Shown one piece after another: positions 1-9,196 of a DNA stretch of 64,000 bases. A model generated the notes under the pieces. The model had not been told where the DNA came from. It saw nothing but the letters and a program-made list of their open reading frames with translations, and did no database searches. Position numbers and translations under genes: made by a program. Origin of the DNA: JAWKTV01 sp041398905 (lineage in GTDB: Bacteria; Planctomycetota; Planctomycetia; Planctomycetales; Planctomycetaceae); NCBI GenBank assembly GCA_041398905.1, contig JAWKTV010000010.1, positions 124,001-188,000 of the forward strand, written 5' to 3'. Each line of letters opens with the position of its first letter. The first letter of the stretch is position 1.

Positions 1-1
1 A

Positions 2-394
2 CACCGCAGCGACGCGAACTGCTATTCGTGTCATAGTCGGATCGACCCGCCTGGGTTCTCCCTCGAATCGTTTGATGCCATCGGCAAGCTGCGCACGCAT
101 GACGGAACGCAACCCGTCGATGCCTCGGGGGTGTGGAACGACACGACATTCAGTGGGTCCGCTGAGTTCAAAGCGGCTCTCCGGAAACGGGAGCAGGAGT
201 TCGTTCGCGGCTTTGTCGAACACCTGATGAGCTACGCGCTGGGCCGACCCATCGAACACTTCGATATGCCGGCCGTGACAAAGATTGTCGACGATGCATC
301 GACCGATGGCTACCGATTGAGCCACATCATTGAGGGAATTGTGCTGTCGTATCCGTTCCGGCATACGCGGAATGTGAAGGGTGAAGGACCATGA
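2..394 (+). CDS. DUF1588/DUF1585 C-terminal part of a DUF1592-type planctomycete cytochrome protein (5' truncated by window edge)
   Basis: Only the C-terminal 130 residues are in the window; the frame is open from base 2. A CYSCH haem c motif lies near the start, followed by RIDPPGFSLESFDAIG, which is the usual sequence around the DUF1588 haem site. The rest (AEFKAALRKREQEFVRGFVEHLMSYALGRP and the YPFRHTRN tail) fits DUF1585. In planctomycetes these large secreted proteins pair with DUF1552 proteins; their function is not settled, though the haem sites suggest redox chemistry outside the cytoplasm. The stop overlaps the next start (ATGA), so the two are translationally coupled. Confidence 0.85.
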   Translation, partial: HRSDANCYSCHSRIDPPGFSLESFDAIGKLRTHDGTQPVDASGVWNDTTFSGSAEFKAALRKREQEFVRGFVEHLMSYALGRPIEHFDMPAVTKIVDDASTDGYRLSHIIEGIVLSYPFRHTRNVKGEGP

Positions 395-1658
395 ACATCG
401 TGAGGTATGACCGACGCACGTTCCTGCGGAGTGCAGCCGGAGTGCTCGCGCTCCCGTGGCTGGAGTCGCTGTGTCGTGCTGATGGGAATTCTGGTTCGTC
501 CCCGAGGCGATTCGCGTTTATCTACACTCCGAATGGGTACAACCAGCAAACGTTTCTCCCCCAGATGACCGGCCGGGACTGGGATCTGCCCCCGGCGCTC
601 GAACCGCTGACCAATCTCCGTGACCGAGTCTCGCTGGTGACCGGTCTCGACCGCGAGTTCGTGCCCGGCACCGGCGTACATGCCCAATGCGGTTCGTGCT
701 GGCTGACCAGTTCTGCACCGCAGGAGACACTCGACGGTGGGTTTCCAACGAACATCACCCTGGACCAGCACATCGCTCGGAAGATCGGTGCAGAGACCCC
801 ACTGCCGTCGCTGGAACTGAGCTGCAACGACTTCACAAACAGCAAAGAAACAAAGTACTTCGAGTCCATCTCGTGGTACGGGCCCGGGCATGCTGCCAAG
901 ACGGAGAAGAACCCGCGTGAAGTGTTTCAGCGGCTGTTCGGCAGGCCCGATGGCGATGTCCTCAACCGCAGTGTGCTCGACAAGGTGCATGCCGATGCGA
1001 AGCGGCTGGCCGCCACACTGGCGACCGACGACCGTGAGAAACTGAACGAATACCTCGACAGCGTCCGGCAGACGGAGCGTCGGATTCAACTGGCGGAACA
1101 GGCCGCAGCGCGCATCGGTCAACCGCCCTTCCCTGAACCGAGCGGTATCCCGGAGCCCCGAGGCGAGTACCTGCGGCTGATGGGAGAGCTCATCGTCCAC
1201 GCCTTCCGGCTCGATCTGACTCGCGTCGCGACTTTGGTTGTTGACCCGGAACGCTGGGACAGCCCCAGGATGTTTCATGGCGTGTTCGATTCGCCACAGA
1301 ACCACCACGTTCTTACACATACCAAAGGGGATGAAGCGAAGGCCAAGATTACCGAAATCGACCGCTTTTCAGGCGCTGTACGCCTGTGATTTGAGCAACT
1401 GCAGAGCATTCCCGAAGGGGATGGGACTCTGCGCTCGACTCCTGCTGCATCGCCATGGGGAGCGGAATCAGCGATGGCGACAAGCACAACTACGCCGACC
1501 TGCAGGTGCTGCTGGCCGGCGGCTACCCGCATGTCGGACACCTTCACTACCCCGGCCGTCGCCCGCTCGCCGACCTGTGGCTGACACTGCCGAAACCGTC
1601 GGCGTCAGCATCGAACGCTTTTGCCGACAGCACTGGAACATTGAAGGAACTGACCTGA
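391..1658 (+). CDS. DUF1552 domain protein, Tat-exported (frameshifted as read)
   Basis: The N-terminus has a twin-arginine signal (DRRTFLRSAAGVLALPWLESL) and the body matches DUF1552 (RFAFIYTPNGYNQQTFLPQ, VTGLDREF, GVHAQCGSCWLTS). The frame opened at 391 stops at 1389, but the expected tail continues: FEQLQSIPEGDGTL just after the stop, then GSGISDGDKHNYADLQVLLAGG in a second frame, then the GVSIERF and FADSTGTLKEL end in two frames. At least two single-base frame changes therefore sit between about 1375 and 1625. The restored length is about 422 residues, normal for the family. Function unknown; it is the regular partner of the DUF1592-type protein upstream. Indel error is likelier than decay. 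Confidence 0.85.
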
Positions 1659-3214
1659 TGAATTCCCGTCGCTACACAAACTCGCCGCAGAATGGCCGCT
1701 TCCTCGACGAACCTGTTTCCGGCGGACCGCACTGCAATCGCTCGCCTCGCTGGAACGACCGTGATGACGGTATCAGGTTTGGCGACAATTCGCAGGAACC
1801 AACGCAACCCTTCATTGGCGTACAGATCCACCCGTTCAGCTTCTACGACGAAGGCCCGGAGCGAGTTCTAGATCTGCTGCAGGAGACTGCCGGAGTCAAT
1901 GCCCTGTTGATCTATTCGCACCTGTACGCGGCGGACCAGAGCGTTCCCAAAGAAGTCCTGGCACATGATCACCCCGGCTTCACTCCTGTTGAACCGAAGC
2001 AACGCCGGTATCGAAGGATCTGGGCGCAGCACAGTGCCGACGCCTTTCGGGGGCAGCGATTGCAGCATCCTGCGAGCGAGCGCAACGTCGAATACGCCGG
2101 CAAGGACCTGTTCACTGAACTAACTCCATTGTGTGAAAGGCGGGGCATGCGTCTGATGGGGCGGATCCTGGAGCCGCGTGGGACTTCGTACCACAACGTG
2201 ATCGCCAACTTCAGCGAGGTCCTTTCCATCGACCTGGAGGGCCGACCGGGGAACAACGCCTGCTGGAACAACTCTGATTACCGTGCCTTTTGGAAGACCA
2301 CTGTTTCAGACACGTTTCGGAACAATCCACTGAGTGGATTCATGCTGGGGGCGGAACGGACCGGGCCGCTTTACCGATTGATTACGAAGGGCGAATCCCC
2401 GTGGTGCTTCTGTGACCACTGTCGCCAGCGGATGCAGGACAAATATGTTGACGAAGCCCGCCTGCGCGAGGGCTATGCGGAGTTGAGTCGCTGGATTCTG
2501 TCGATGCGTGAGCAGACGAAGCGGCCAGTCGACGGGGCGCTGGTGACGTTCCTTCGGTTGCTCATGCGGCATCCGGAAGTCTTGGTCTGGGAACGGGAGT
2601 TTGCCCTGTCGCTGGAAGAAGCGCTCGGCGAACTGGTGCAGAGCATCAAAGGGGTGCGGCCCGAGGCGCTCGTGGGACGGCACATCGACCATCAGCAGAC
2701 ATCGTGGGATATCTTCTATCGGGCAGCAGTCAGCTATGCCGACATGGCCGCGACCATGGATTTCCTCAAACCAGTTGTCTACCACGACATCGCTGCGCCG
2801 CGCATTCGTGAATGGATGATCGAAGAGTTCTCGAAATCGATCCTGGCTGACCTTTCGGAGCCCCAATCGCTTGAACTGTTTTATGCCGTCTTTGGACTCG
2901 ATCCCAACAAGGAACCGAACCTCGAAGCAATGATGAATGGCGGATTCTCCCCGGACTACGTGTTTCGGGAGACGCAGCGATGCGTCACGGGAGTCAATGG
3001 TCAGGCAGCGGTCTATCCCGGAATCGGTTTCAACATCCCTTTCCATCAGAAGAACGCGCCACCACGATTGCATCCAAGCGATCCCGCCATCCTGGCCGAT
3101 GCGACCCGCAGTGCGTTTGGTGCCGGCGCCCAGGGAATCATTGTCTGTCGGGAGTATCAGGAGATGCAGGTTCCGAATCTGCGAGCCATTGGAGAGGTGG
3201 TCCGGTCACTATGA
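1658..3214 (+). CDS. conserved hypothetical protein, possible TIM-barrel glycosidase-like
   Basis: This 518-residue reading starts at the ATG overlapping the DUF1552 stop (TGATG) and ends overlapping the next gene (ATGA), so it belongs to the operon. The frame is open further upstream, but that part is the DUF1552 gene read in another frame. I see no signal peptide. Segments such as FIGVQIHPFSFYDEGPERVLDLL, GVNALLIYSHLY and CERRGMRLMGRIL look like strands and helices of a barrel in which a deduced agent is followed through a sugar-enzyme-like fold, and CFCDHCRQRM resembles the CxxC pair seen in some planctomycete glycosidase-like proteins. No catalytic pair can be assigned, so the enzymatic role is a guess. 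Confidence 0.6.
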   Translation: MNSRRYTNSPQNGRFLDEPVSGGPHCNRSPRWNDRDDGIRFGDNSQEPTQPFIGVQIHPFSFYDEGPERVLDLLQETAGVNALLIYSHLYAADQSVPKEVLAHDHPGFTPVEPKQRRYRRIWAQHSADAFRGQRLQHPASERNVEYAGKDLFTELTPLCERRGMRLMGRILEPRGTSYHNVIANFSEVLSIDLEGRPGNNACWNNSDYRAFWKTTVSDTFRNNPLSGFMLGAERTGPLYRLITKGESPWCFCDHCRQRMQDKYVDEARLREGYAELSRWILSMREQTKRPVDGALVTFLRLLMRHPEVLVWEREFALSLEEALGELVQSIKGVRPEALVGRHIDHQQTSWDIFYRAAVSYADMAATMDFLKPVVYHDIAAPRIREWMIEEFSKSILADLSEPQSLELFYAVFGLDPNKEPNLEAMMNGGFSPDYVFRETQRCVTGVNGQAAVYPGIGFNIPFHQKNAPPRLHPSDPAILADATRSAFGAGAQGIIVCREYQEMQVPNLRAIGEVVRSL

Positions 3215-4172
3215 AACATCGAAACCGTATCTGCCGTCCGAGGTCTGGCGTTATTGCTGGCCTGCTGTTGAGTGCTCTGCTGACTGGAACCCTTTCCGCC
3301 GACGAGCCACGACCTGTGCGATTGCTGTTCGCTGGCAGCAGCAGCACGTATTGGAATGATCTGCCCGGCGAAGTCGCACGAATCGTCGATCGTCAAATGG
3401 CCGGTCACCAGGGCCAACCAGTCACCGCAGAAATCGTTGGCCGCAGCGGCAGCGACATCCGCGTCTATCTCGACCCGGAGTGCAGCTATCAGTACGGCGT
3501 GAAAGCGGGCAATCCTTTCTTGACAAACTCCGGGACGAGAAGTTTGACTACGTCAGCCTGATGGTCGTCTGCCGGTTCATCACCGGAGATGGCGACGGAA
3601 ACGAAGACGGTCAGGCACACAGGGAGGCTGTGACGAAGTACTGCCAGGCCATTCGCGAAGCGGGCGGGGAGCCAATCTTCTATGAGATGGGCTGGGGCAA
3701 AGGGGATCGAGAAGCAGAGGGGCGCCGGCGGATCATGGCCCTGGCGAAGCAGAACAAGATTACGATGTTCGCCCCCTGTTCCTCCGCCTGGGCTCGGGTC
3801 TATAAAGAGCGTCCCGACCTTGCCCTGCAGGATCCACAGGACAGTTCACACCCCGGCGATCTCGGGCACTTCCTGAACCTCGCCTGCTTCTACGCTGCCC
3901 TGACAAAGACCTCTCCGGAAGGAAAACTCCCCCGCGAGTTCCACGTCTGGCCGCACTTGAATAAGGAACAGAAAGAGGCTCGCCAAGCCGAACTTGAAGC
4001 CGCTTACGCGAGGTTCGAGCCAAACGCCTATCAGGCGCGGCTCCCGGAATGGATGCGCCGCAACGCCGGTTCCGGTTTCGTCGGCCATGTCAGCGAAGTA
4101 GATGCACGCTACCTCGAACGAATCGCGTGGGAGGTGTGGCAGGAAACACAAAGCGAATTGGTACAGGAATGA
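3211..4172 (+). CDS. SGNH/GDSL-like hydrolase, secreted (frameshifted as read)
   Basis: The start ATG overlaps the upstream stop. A signal peptide (IAGLLLSALLTGTLSA) is followed by VRLLFAGSSSTYWNDLP, which has the shape of the first SGNH block. The frame breaks near 3515 (GVKAGNPFL/SFLDKLRDEKFDYVSLMVV) and continues to 4172. A late DSSHPGDLGHFLNLACFYAAL gives the D-x-x-H catalytic pair of block V. Restored length is about 320 residues. It probably hydrolyses esters on secreted or cell-surface carbohydrates; the substrate cannot be read from sequence. It is the last gene of the operon that begins with the DUF1592-type protein. Confidence 0.7.
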
Positions 4173-4206
4173 TGCGACTCGTTCCTGTACCACATCTGGG
4201 GCACTT

Positions 4207-6474
4207 TCACCTCCGCAGGCGTTTCGCTTCTTCCAGCGTGATCGCACCGTCCTCGTTGGTGTCGAGCCGCAGCAGGTTGTCGCGTTGGGCGGCTGGGATT
4301 TCGTCGCCGATCAGTTTTCCGTCGTTATTTCGGTCGAGCCGCTTGAAGATGGCTTCGAGGTCGAAACCGGGGCGACTACCACCAGCGACACCGCGGCGAC
4401 CACCGTTGAGCGATGTCGATTCGCCCGGTTTCGCTCCAGGAACGTAGTACTCGACGTATCCCAGGTGCATTTCGTCGAAGGTCTGCGCTCCCCAGCGGAC
4501 GGTTTTCGTCGGATCGGGGTTGGCGGGGTTCTTGTCGCTGTTGTCGAACCAGGCGGTGAAACGGAGCATGTCACCTGCTTTCAGTGTCAACGGTTCGAAG
4601 TATCGGTAGAGCAACTGCCAATTGAAGTCGTAGCGGGGAATGTCCAGCAACGTCGTGGTTTCGCCGTTTGAGCGAGTGACTTCATACTTGCACGCCTTGC
4701 CGCGCACGTGCAGGTGCGGGAGGAAACCCATGATCGTGGCATCCAGCGGCAATCGCAGGGTAGCTTCCTCACGGTGATTTTCGGCTCCGGGCGGAATGCT
4801 GATGCGGGCGTTGACGATCCCCGCGACCCGGACCTCGTGCTCTGGCGGTTCCTTGGCCCAGATCAGGCCGATACGGGTCTGGTCGGTCGTCGCTGCTCCG
4901 CTGGGTGTGTAGTGCATCTGAAACCGCAGTTTCGCTCCCTTCGGAATCCGCTTGGCGAAGCCATCGGGATAAACGAGCGTGCTGTTGCCGGGGACGTAGA
5001 TGCCCCAGAAGCCACCGCGCTCGGCAGCGGCATCGTCGACCGGTTCGCCATCTTCTTCGTCGCTCCCCTGGACGAACACGAGGACGTGATGGACGACGCT
5101 GCGGTCTCCGGGCTGGACCTCGATGGCCTGCACCCACTTGTCTTCGGTCAGGTGCGTTTCCACGACGACGTATTGATAGGGCATCACGCCGCTGGCCTTG
5201 ATCGGAACGGGCCTCGGGAACTGGAACACCGCATCCGGTTCGCCAATCAGCCAGCCTTCGTCGAACTTGCGAGGCTGAGGAGCGTCGCGCAGGTCCCCTT
5301 CGGGTTTGCCGCCATTGATCCAGGCCAGCAAGTCCTGCTTTTCAGCGGTTGCCAGCGAGCGGTCATTGGCCCAGGGCGTATGAGCCTCACCTGATCCGGT
5401 CTCTGATTTCGTTTCCGCAGCGAACCACGGAGGCATGATCCCGCGCTCGACCACCTGCTTCACCATCCCCGCGTGGGCAACGAGATCGTCGTAGGTGTCG
5501 AGTGCGAATGGAGCGACATCCCCTTCGCGATGACACTCGATGCAGTGCTGCTGAACAATCCGCGAGACGCGATTGTGATAGGTCAGCTCCGATGAAGTTG
5601 CTCCCTTCGCGGACTTTTCCAGCGTGCAGCCGGGGGCTTCGGTCGCAGCGACGAGTGGTTGTTTGCCCGCTTTGATTGCAGCGAGTGCATCGGCCAGATA
5701 GCGGTAGCGCGGAGCTTCGATGGAGTAGCCGAACCCGTATTGATCGTCGATCGCGCCGTGGTAGACGATTGTCCGTGATGCATCGACCACGATCACGTCC
5801 GTCGTGGTGAGAGCGCCGAGGCTGCTGGCCAGCTGGCCGTCCCGGTCATGCACGTAGGTAGCTTTCCCATTGAATTGACCGATGGCCGCCTGCATCTCCG
5901 CTGGCTTGTCGGTGGCCATTGGATTGACCAGCACCCAGGCGATGCCGTCGCTGGACGACTTGACCAGTTCCACGAGCGTCGGCAGGTACTTCTTGCTCAA
6001 GGGGCAGCTGGTGCTGGTCATCGCCAGGACGACGATGTGATCCTTTGCGACGTCGCTGAGCTTGTGCGTCGCGCCGGCGAGGTCTGTAAACGTGACGTCA
6101 GGAACGAGACGGCCGATACCATGATCACCGGGACGAACCGGCTGAGGCCCTTGCCGCACGGGAGCTTCCATCGGAGTTGGACCAGTCGGTGCCCGTGTCG
6201 TCGGCGCAGGCTTCAACACATCGTTGAAGGCCCCGCGTGCCAGCGCCCTGGCCGCTTCCGGCTTCGTGATCTCGCCGTTCCCGTCAAGATCGAGCCGCTT
6301 GAAGAACTCGGCGGCGGGCAATTCGTCGGGCGTGACCTTGCCGTCGCCATTCCGATCGAGCTGGTCGAACCGTTTCTCAACAGCGTTCTGTGCCCAGACA
6401 CGACGGGCGAACGGGACCAGAGTGGAAAAACACGCCACGAGACCAATGATCAGGACAATTCGACGAGTAGTCAT
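4207..6474 (-). CDS. EF-hand / redoxin / cytochrome c / PHM-like copper monooxygenase domain protein
   Basis: About 755 residues from the ATG at 6474 (MTTRRIV, with a GAAGG upstream); an alternative start is at 6492. Order of parts: signal peptide (IVLIIGLVACFSTLVPFA); two EF-hands (DRNGDGKVTPDE, DLDGNGEITKPE); a thioredoxin-like redoxin domain with STSCPLSKKYLP; a CIECH haem c site; and a copper type II ascorbate-dependent monooxygenase-like domain with VVHHVLVF, QMHYTPSG and PHLHVRG histidines. Two more EF-hands close the protein. It should act in the periplasm or outside the cell; electron flow from haem to copper is inference. It is a paralogue of the divergent gene at 6711 and adds the EF-hands. 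Confidence 0.8.
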   Translation of the reverse strand: MTTRRIVLIIGLVACFSTLVPFARRVWAQNAVEKRFDQLDRNGDGKVTPDELPAAEFFKRLDLDGNGEITKPEAARALARGAFNDVLKPAPTTRAPTGPTPMEAPVRQGPQPVRPGDHGIGRLVPDVTFTDLAGATHKLSDVAKDHIVVLAMTSTSCPLSKKYLPTLVELVKSSSDGIAWVLVNPMATDKPAEMQAAIGQFNGKATYVHDRDGQLASSLGALTTTDVIVVDASRTIVYHGAIDDQYGFGYSIEAPRYRYLADALAAIKAGKQPLVAATEAPGCTLEKSAKGATSSELTYHNRVSRIVQQHCIECHREGDVAPFALDTYDDLVAHAGMVKQVVERGIMPPWFAAETKSETGSGEAHTPWANDRSLATAEKQDLLAWINGGKPEGDLRDAPQPRKFDEGWLIGEPDAVFQFPRPVPIKASGVMPYQYVVVETHLTEDKWVQAIEVQPGDRSVVHHVLVFVQGSDEEDGEPVDDAAAERGGFWGIYVPGNSTLVYPDGFAKRIPKGAKLRFQMHYTPSGAATTDQTRIGLIWAKEPPEHEVRVAGIVNARISIPPGAENHREEATLRLPLDATIMGFLPHLHVRGKACKYEVTRSNGETTTLLDIPRYDFNWQLLYRYFEPLTLKAGDMLRFTAWFDNSDKNPANPDPTKTVRWGAQTFDEMHLGYVEYYVPGAKPGESTSLNGGRRGVAGGSRPGFDLEAIFKRLDRNNDGKLIGDEIPAAQRDNLLRLDTNEDGAITLEEAKRLRR

Positions 6475-6589
6475 TTGCGTGTCAGCCTTCATCAGGCAGG
6501 TTGCGGTGATATCGAGCGAGAACGAATCGAATCCTTCGGCGGGGAGAGGATTCTCTAACCGGCTAATGTCGTGACCGCATTCTTTGTCA

Positions 6590-6604
6590 ACACGTTTCAC
6601 GTGT
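6590..6604. promoter_or_regulatory. inverted repeat, candidate TetR operator
   Basis: ACACG-N5-CGTGT forms a perfect inverted repeat with 5-bp arms in the 236-bp space between the two divergent copper-protein genes, 24 bp upstream of the proposed -35 box. A TetR-family gene is coupled to the end of the rightward gene, so this is the natural place for its operator. Binding is inference. Confidence 0.4.
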
Positions 6605-6627
6605 CCTGGACAAGTTGGGCAAAAATC

Positions 6628-6656
6628 TTGAAACCTGCGTGCCTCGCCGATAGTAT
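6628..6656 (+). promoter_or_regulatory. putative sigma-70-type promoter for the 6711 gene
   Basis: TTGAAA (6628-6633), a 17-bp spacer and TAGTAT (6651-6656). It sits about 55 bp before the GTG start at 6711 and just right of the ACACG/CGTGT inverted repeat. Confidence 0.4.
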
Positions 6657-6710
6657 AACGCTCGTTAGGGTTGATGTTTGGGCTGTTTTCCGCTGGAAGG
6701 AACGCGAACC

Positions 6711-8600
6711 GTGAAATCCGTCGTTGTGATCTGTGGAATCGTGATATTGGCATGCTCAAGCCGGTCTTTGGCTGGCGACGAGACGCCAAACGCTTCTCCG
6801 AGAAGCGCAGTCACGTTGAGCTTTGACCTGACGGATGTGGATGGGCAGGTTCACGCCCTGGGGCAGAACGACAGGCAGGAAGTCCGAGTCTTCGTGTTTC
6901 TGTCAACGTCTTGCCCCATCTCGAACTCGTACACGCAGGAACTGAACCGGCTCTCCCAGTTGCCGCACTCGAACGTGACGTTCTACGGCGTCGTGTCCGA
7001 TCCTTTCGTGACGCGGCGGGAGGCAGTCGAGCATTTTCGAGAATTCAAGACGAAGTTCCCGGTGTTGTTTGATGCCTCCGGACTGTTGTCCGAAGCACTG
7101 CAGCCGACGCATGTTCCGGAAGCCTTCATTGTCGATCAGGAACAACGGCTGGTCTATCGCGGTGCCATCGACAATGCGTATGCGTCGATTGGTCGACGCC
7201 GCGCGAGTGTCGAGGAACATTACCTGCGTGATGCCATCCAGGCGGCGGCGAAGGGTGACGACGTTGCAGTGTCCAAAACCGAACCAGTCGGTTGTCACTT
7301 TCCGAAGCGCCCATCGGATGCGAATTCCAATGCAGTCACATACACGCGAGACATTGCCCCGCTGATTCAAACGCGATGTCAGAACTGTCACCGCCCGGGA
7401 CAGGTCGCTCCGTTCGCCTTGACCAAGTACAAGGATGCGGTGTCACACGCGGAAATGCTGGTTGAAGTGACTCAGCGTCGCATCATGCCGCCGTGGATTC
7501 CCGGCCCGGCGACGCATCGCAGGTTCGTTGGCGAACGCTGGCTCTCCGAGCGGGAACTGACACTGTTGAAGACGTGGGTCGAGGCGGGCTGTCCGGAAGG
7601 CGACGCGGCCGATCTTCCTCCTGCACCGGAATTCGCCGACGGCTGGCAACTCGGTGAGCCGGATCTGGTCGTGAAGATGCAGGAATCGTTCGCCGTCCCG
7701 GCAGACGGCCCGGACCTGCTACAGAACTTTGTGATCCCGATCGACATCCCGGAGGACCGACTGGTGGCGGCGGTCGAGTTTCATCCGGGGAACAAGCGAG
7801 TTGTGCATCATGCGGTGCTGTTTCTGGACGACAAAGGCCAGGCCAGGAAGCTCGACAAGGCGACGCCCGAACCGGGATACAGCAACTTCGGCGGTGCCGG
7901 CTTCCTGCCCAGCGGAGCACTGGGAGGCTGGTCGGTCGGCAACACAGCTCGCCGACTGCCAAACGACATGGGACGCTACTTGAAGAAGGGAAGCGACCTC
8001 GTTGTGCAGGTGCATTACCACCCAAGCGGCAAGGCAGAGACGGATCAATCAGAGATCGGTCTGTACTTCGTCAACAAGCCGGTTGCCGAGTCACTCCGTC
8101 AGCCCGCGAAACTCGTCGGCAGCATCTGGATGGCGAACTACGAAATGGACATCCCGGCCGGTGTCGCTGACTACCGACGTTCGACAACCTACACGCTGCC
8201 GAAGGATGTAATCCTCGTCGGCATCGTGCCGCACATGCACCTGCTAGGAAAATCGATGAAGGTCACGGCCCGCCGGCCAGACGCGGAATCTGAAGTGCTC
8301 ATCGACGTTCCCGAATGGAATTACAACTGGCAGGACGAGTACTACTACGAGCGGCCATTCTCTCTTCCAGCCGGTACGGTGCTGACTGTCGAGGCGGTGT
8401 ATGACAACTCGGATGGCAATCCCTCGAATCCCTCTTCACCTCCCAAACGAGTGACCTGGGGTGACGAAACGACCGACGAGATGCTGTTCTGCTTCTTCCT
8501 GCTCACAGCGGAGAAGACCGAAGACCTGATTCACACCATCTTCGACAACCTCGGTCACGACCTGAAGCAGCCTCGAAAGAATGTGACGGATTCCCCATGA
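6711..8600 (+). CDS. redoxin / cytochrome c / PHM-like copper monooxygenase domain protein
   Basis: 629 residues from the GTG at 6711, preceded by GAAGGA. A signal peptide (VVVICGIVILACSSRSLAG) leads into a redoxin domain (FVFLSTSCPISNSYTQEL), a CQNCH haem c motif, and a PHM-like copper domain with VVHHAVLF, QVHYHPSG and PHMHLLGKSM. This is the same domain order as the protein encoded at 4207-6474 but without EF-hands, so the two look like an old duplication arranged divergently. The 3' end overlaps the TetR gene by ATGA, which suggests the regulator is made with it and feeds back on this locus. Confidence 0.82.
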   Translation: MKSVVVICGIVILACSSRSLAGDETPNASPRSAVTLSFDLTDVDGQVHALGQNDRQEVRVFVFLSTSCPISNSYTQELNRLSQLPHSNVTFYGVVSDPFVTRREAVEHFREFKTKFPVLFDASGLLSEALQPTHVPEAFIVDQEQRLVYRGAIDNAYASIGRRRASVEEHYLRDAIQAAAKGDDVAVSKTEPVGCHFPKRPSDANSNAVTYTRDIAPLIQTRCQNCHRPGQVAPFALTKYKDAVSHAEMLVEVTQRRIMPPWIPGPATHRRFVGERWLSERELTLLKTWVEAGCPEGDAADLPPAPEFADGWQLGEPDLVVKMQESFAVPADGPDLLQNFVIPIDIPEDRLVAAVEFHPGNKRVVHHAVLFLDDKGQARKLDKATPEPGYSNFGGAGFLPSGALGGWSVGNTARRLPNDMGRYLKKGSDLVVQVHYHPSGKAETDQSEIGLYFVNKPVAESLRQPAKLVGSIWMANYEMDIPAGVADYRRSTTYTLPKDVILVGIVPHMHLLGKSMKVTARRPDAESEVLIDVPEWNYNWQDEYYYERPFSLPAGTVLTVEAVYDNSDGNPSNPSSPPKRVTWGDETTDEMLFCFFLLTAEKTEDLIHTIFDNLGHDLKQPRKNVTDSP

Positions 8601-9193
8601 GGACTCGTCGTGAATCCGCAGAGGAGACGCGGGACAGTCTGCTCGACCACGCTTTGACGCTATTCTCGGAACGAGGCTACGCCGCAACCGGCGTCCGCGA
8701 CATCATCCATGCCGCTGGAGTCACGCAGCCGACGTTGTACTACCACTTCGGCGACAAAACCGGTCTGTTTCAGGCGTTGATCGAACGATACTACGGAGAG
8801 AGTCAGTCGCAACTGGAGCAGGTCATCGACTCGGTGAGTGGGTGTGAACCCCGATTGCGGGCACTGATTCTCCGTACATTCGAATTCTGCCGTGCCGATC
8901 CACGCGTCCCGCGACTGATGTTCCAGACGCACTACGGCCCGCGCGTCCCGGAGATTGACGGAATACTGGATGGACTGACGACACGGCGTTTCCGTTTGGT
9001 GACGCGCGTCATGCAGGAAGGAATCGATCACCGTGAACTGCGTCCCGCCGACCCGGAGTTCCTGGCCCTCAGCTTCTGCTGCCTGATGGACCAACCGATC
9101 AACGTCTTCTCTCGCCGTCCCAGACCCGACCGGTATCTAACAACCGAATTGGCCGACGCGCTCGTCACGCTCTTCCTGCACGGCAGTCAATAA
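8597..9193 (+). CDS. TetR/AcrR family transcriptional regulator
   Basis: 198 residues. The N-terminal half is a typical TetR helix-turn-helix (RDSLLDHALTLFSERGYAATGVRDIIHAAGVTQPTLYYHFGDKTGLFQALIERYY), with the recognition helix ending in TLYYHF. The C-terminal ligand/dimer part is unspecific. The start overlaps the copper protein's stop by four bases, so it probably regulates that operon and perhaps the divergent paralogue, through the repeat at 6590. Confidence 0.9.
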   Translation: MRTRRESAEETRDSLLDHALTLFSERGYAATGVRDIIHAAGVTQPTLYYHFGDKTGLFQALIERYYGESQSQLEQVIDSVSGCEPRLRALILRTFEFCRADPRVPRLMFQTHYGPRVPEIDGILDGLTTRRFRLVTRVMQEGIDHRELRPADPEFLALSFCCLMDQPINVFSRRPRPDRYLTTELADALVTLFLHGSQ

Positions 9194-9196
9194 CGA

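Noticed and set aside
310..1320. 336-residue open frame on the minus strand
   Set aside because: It mirrors the DUF1552 gene, which has clear family motifs; high GC produces long antisense frames here.
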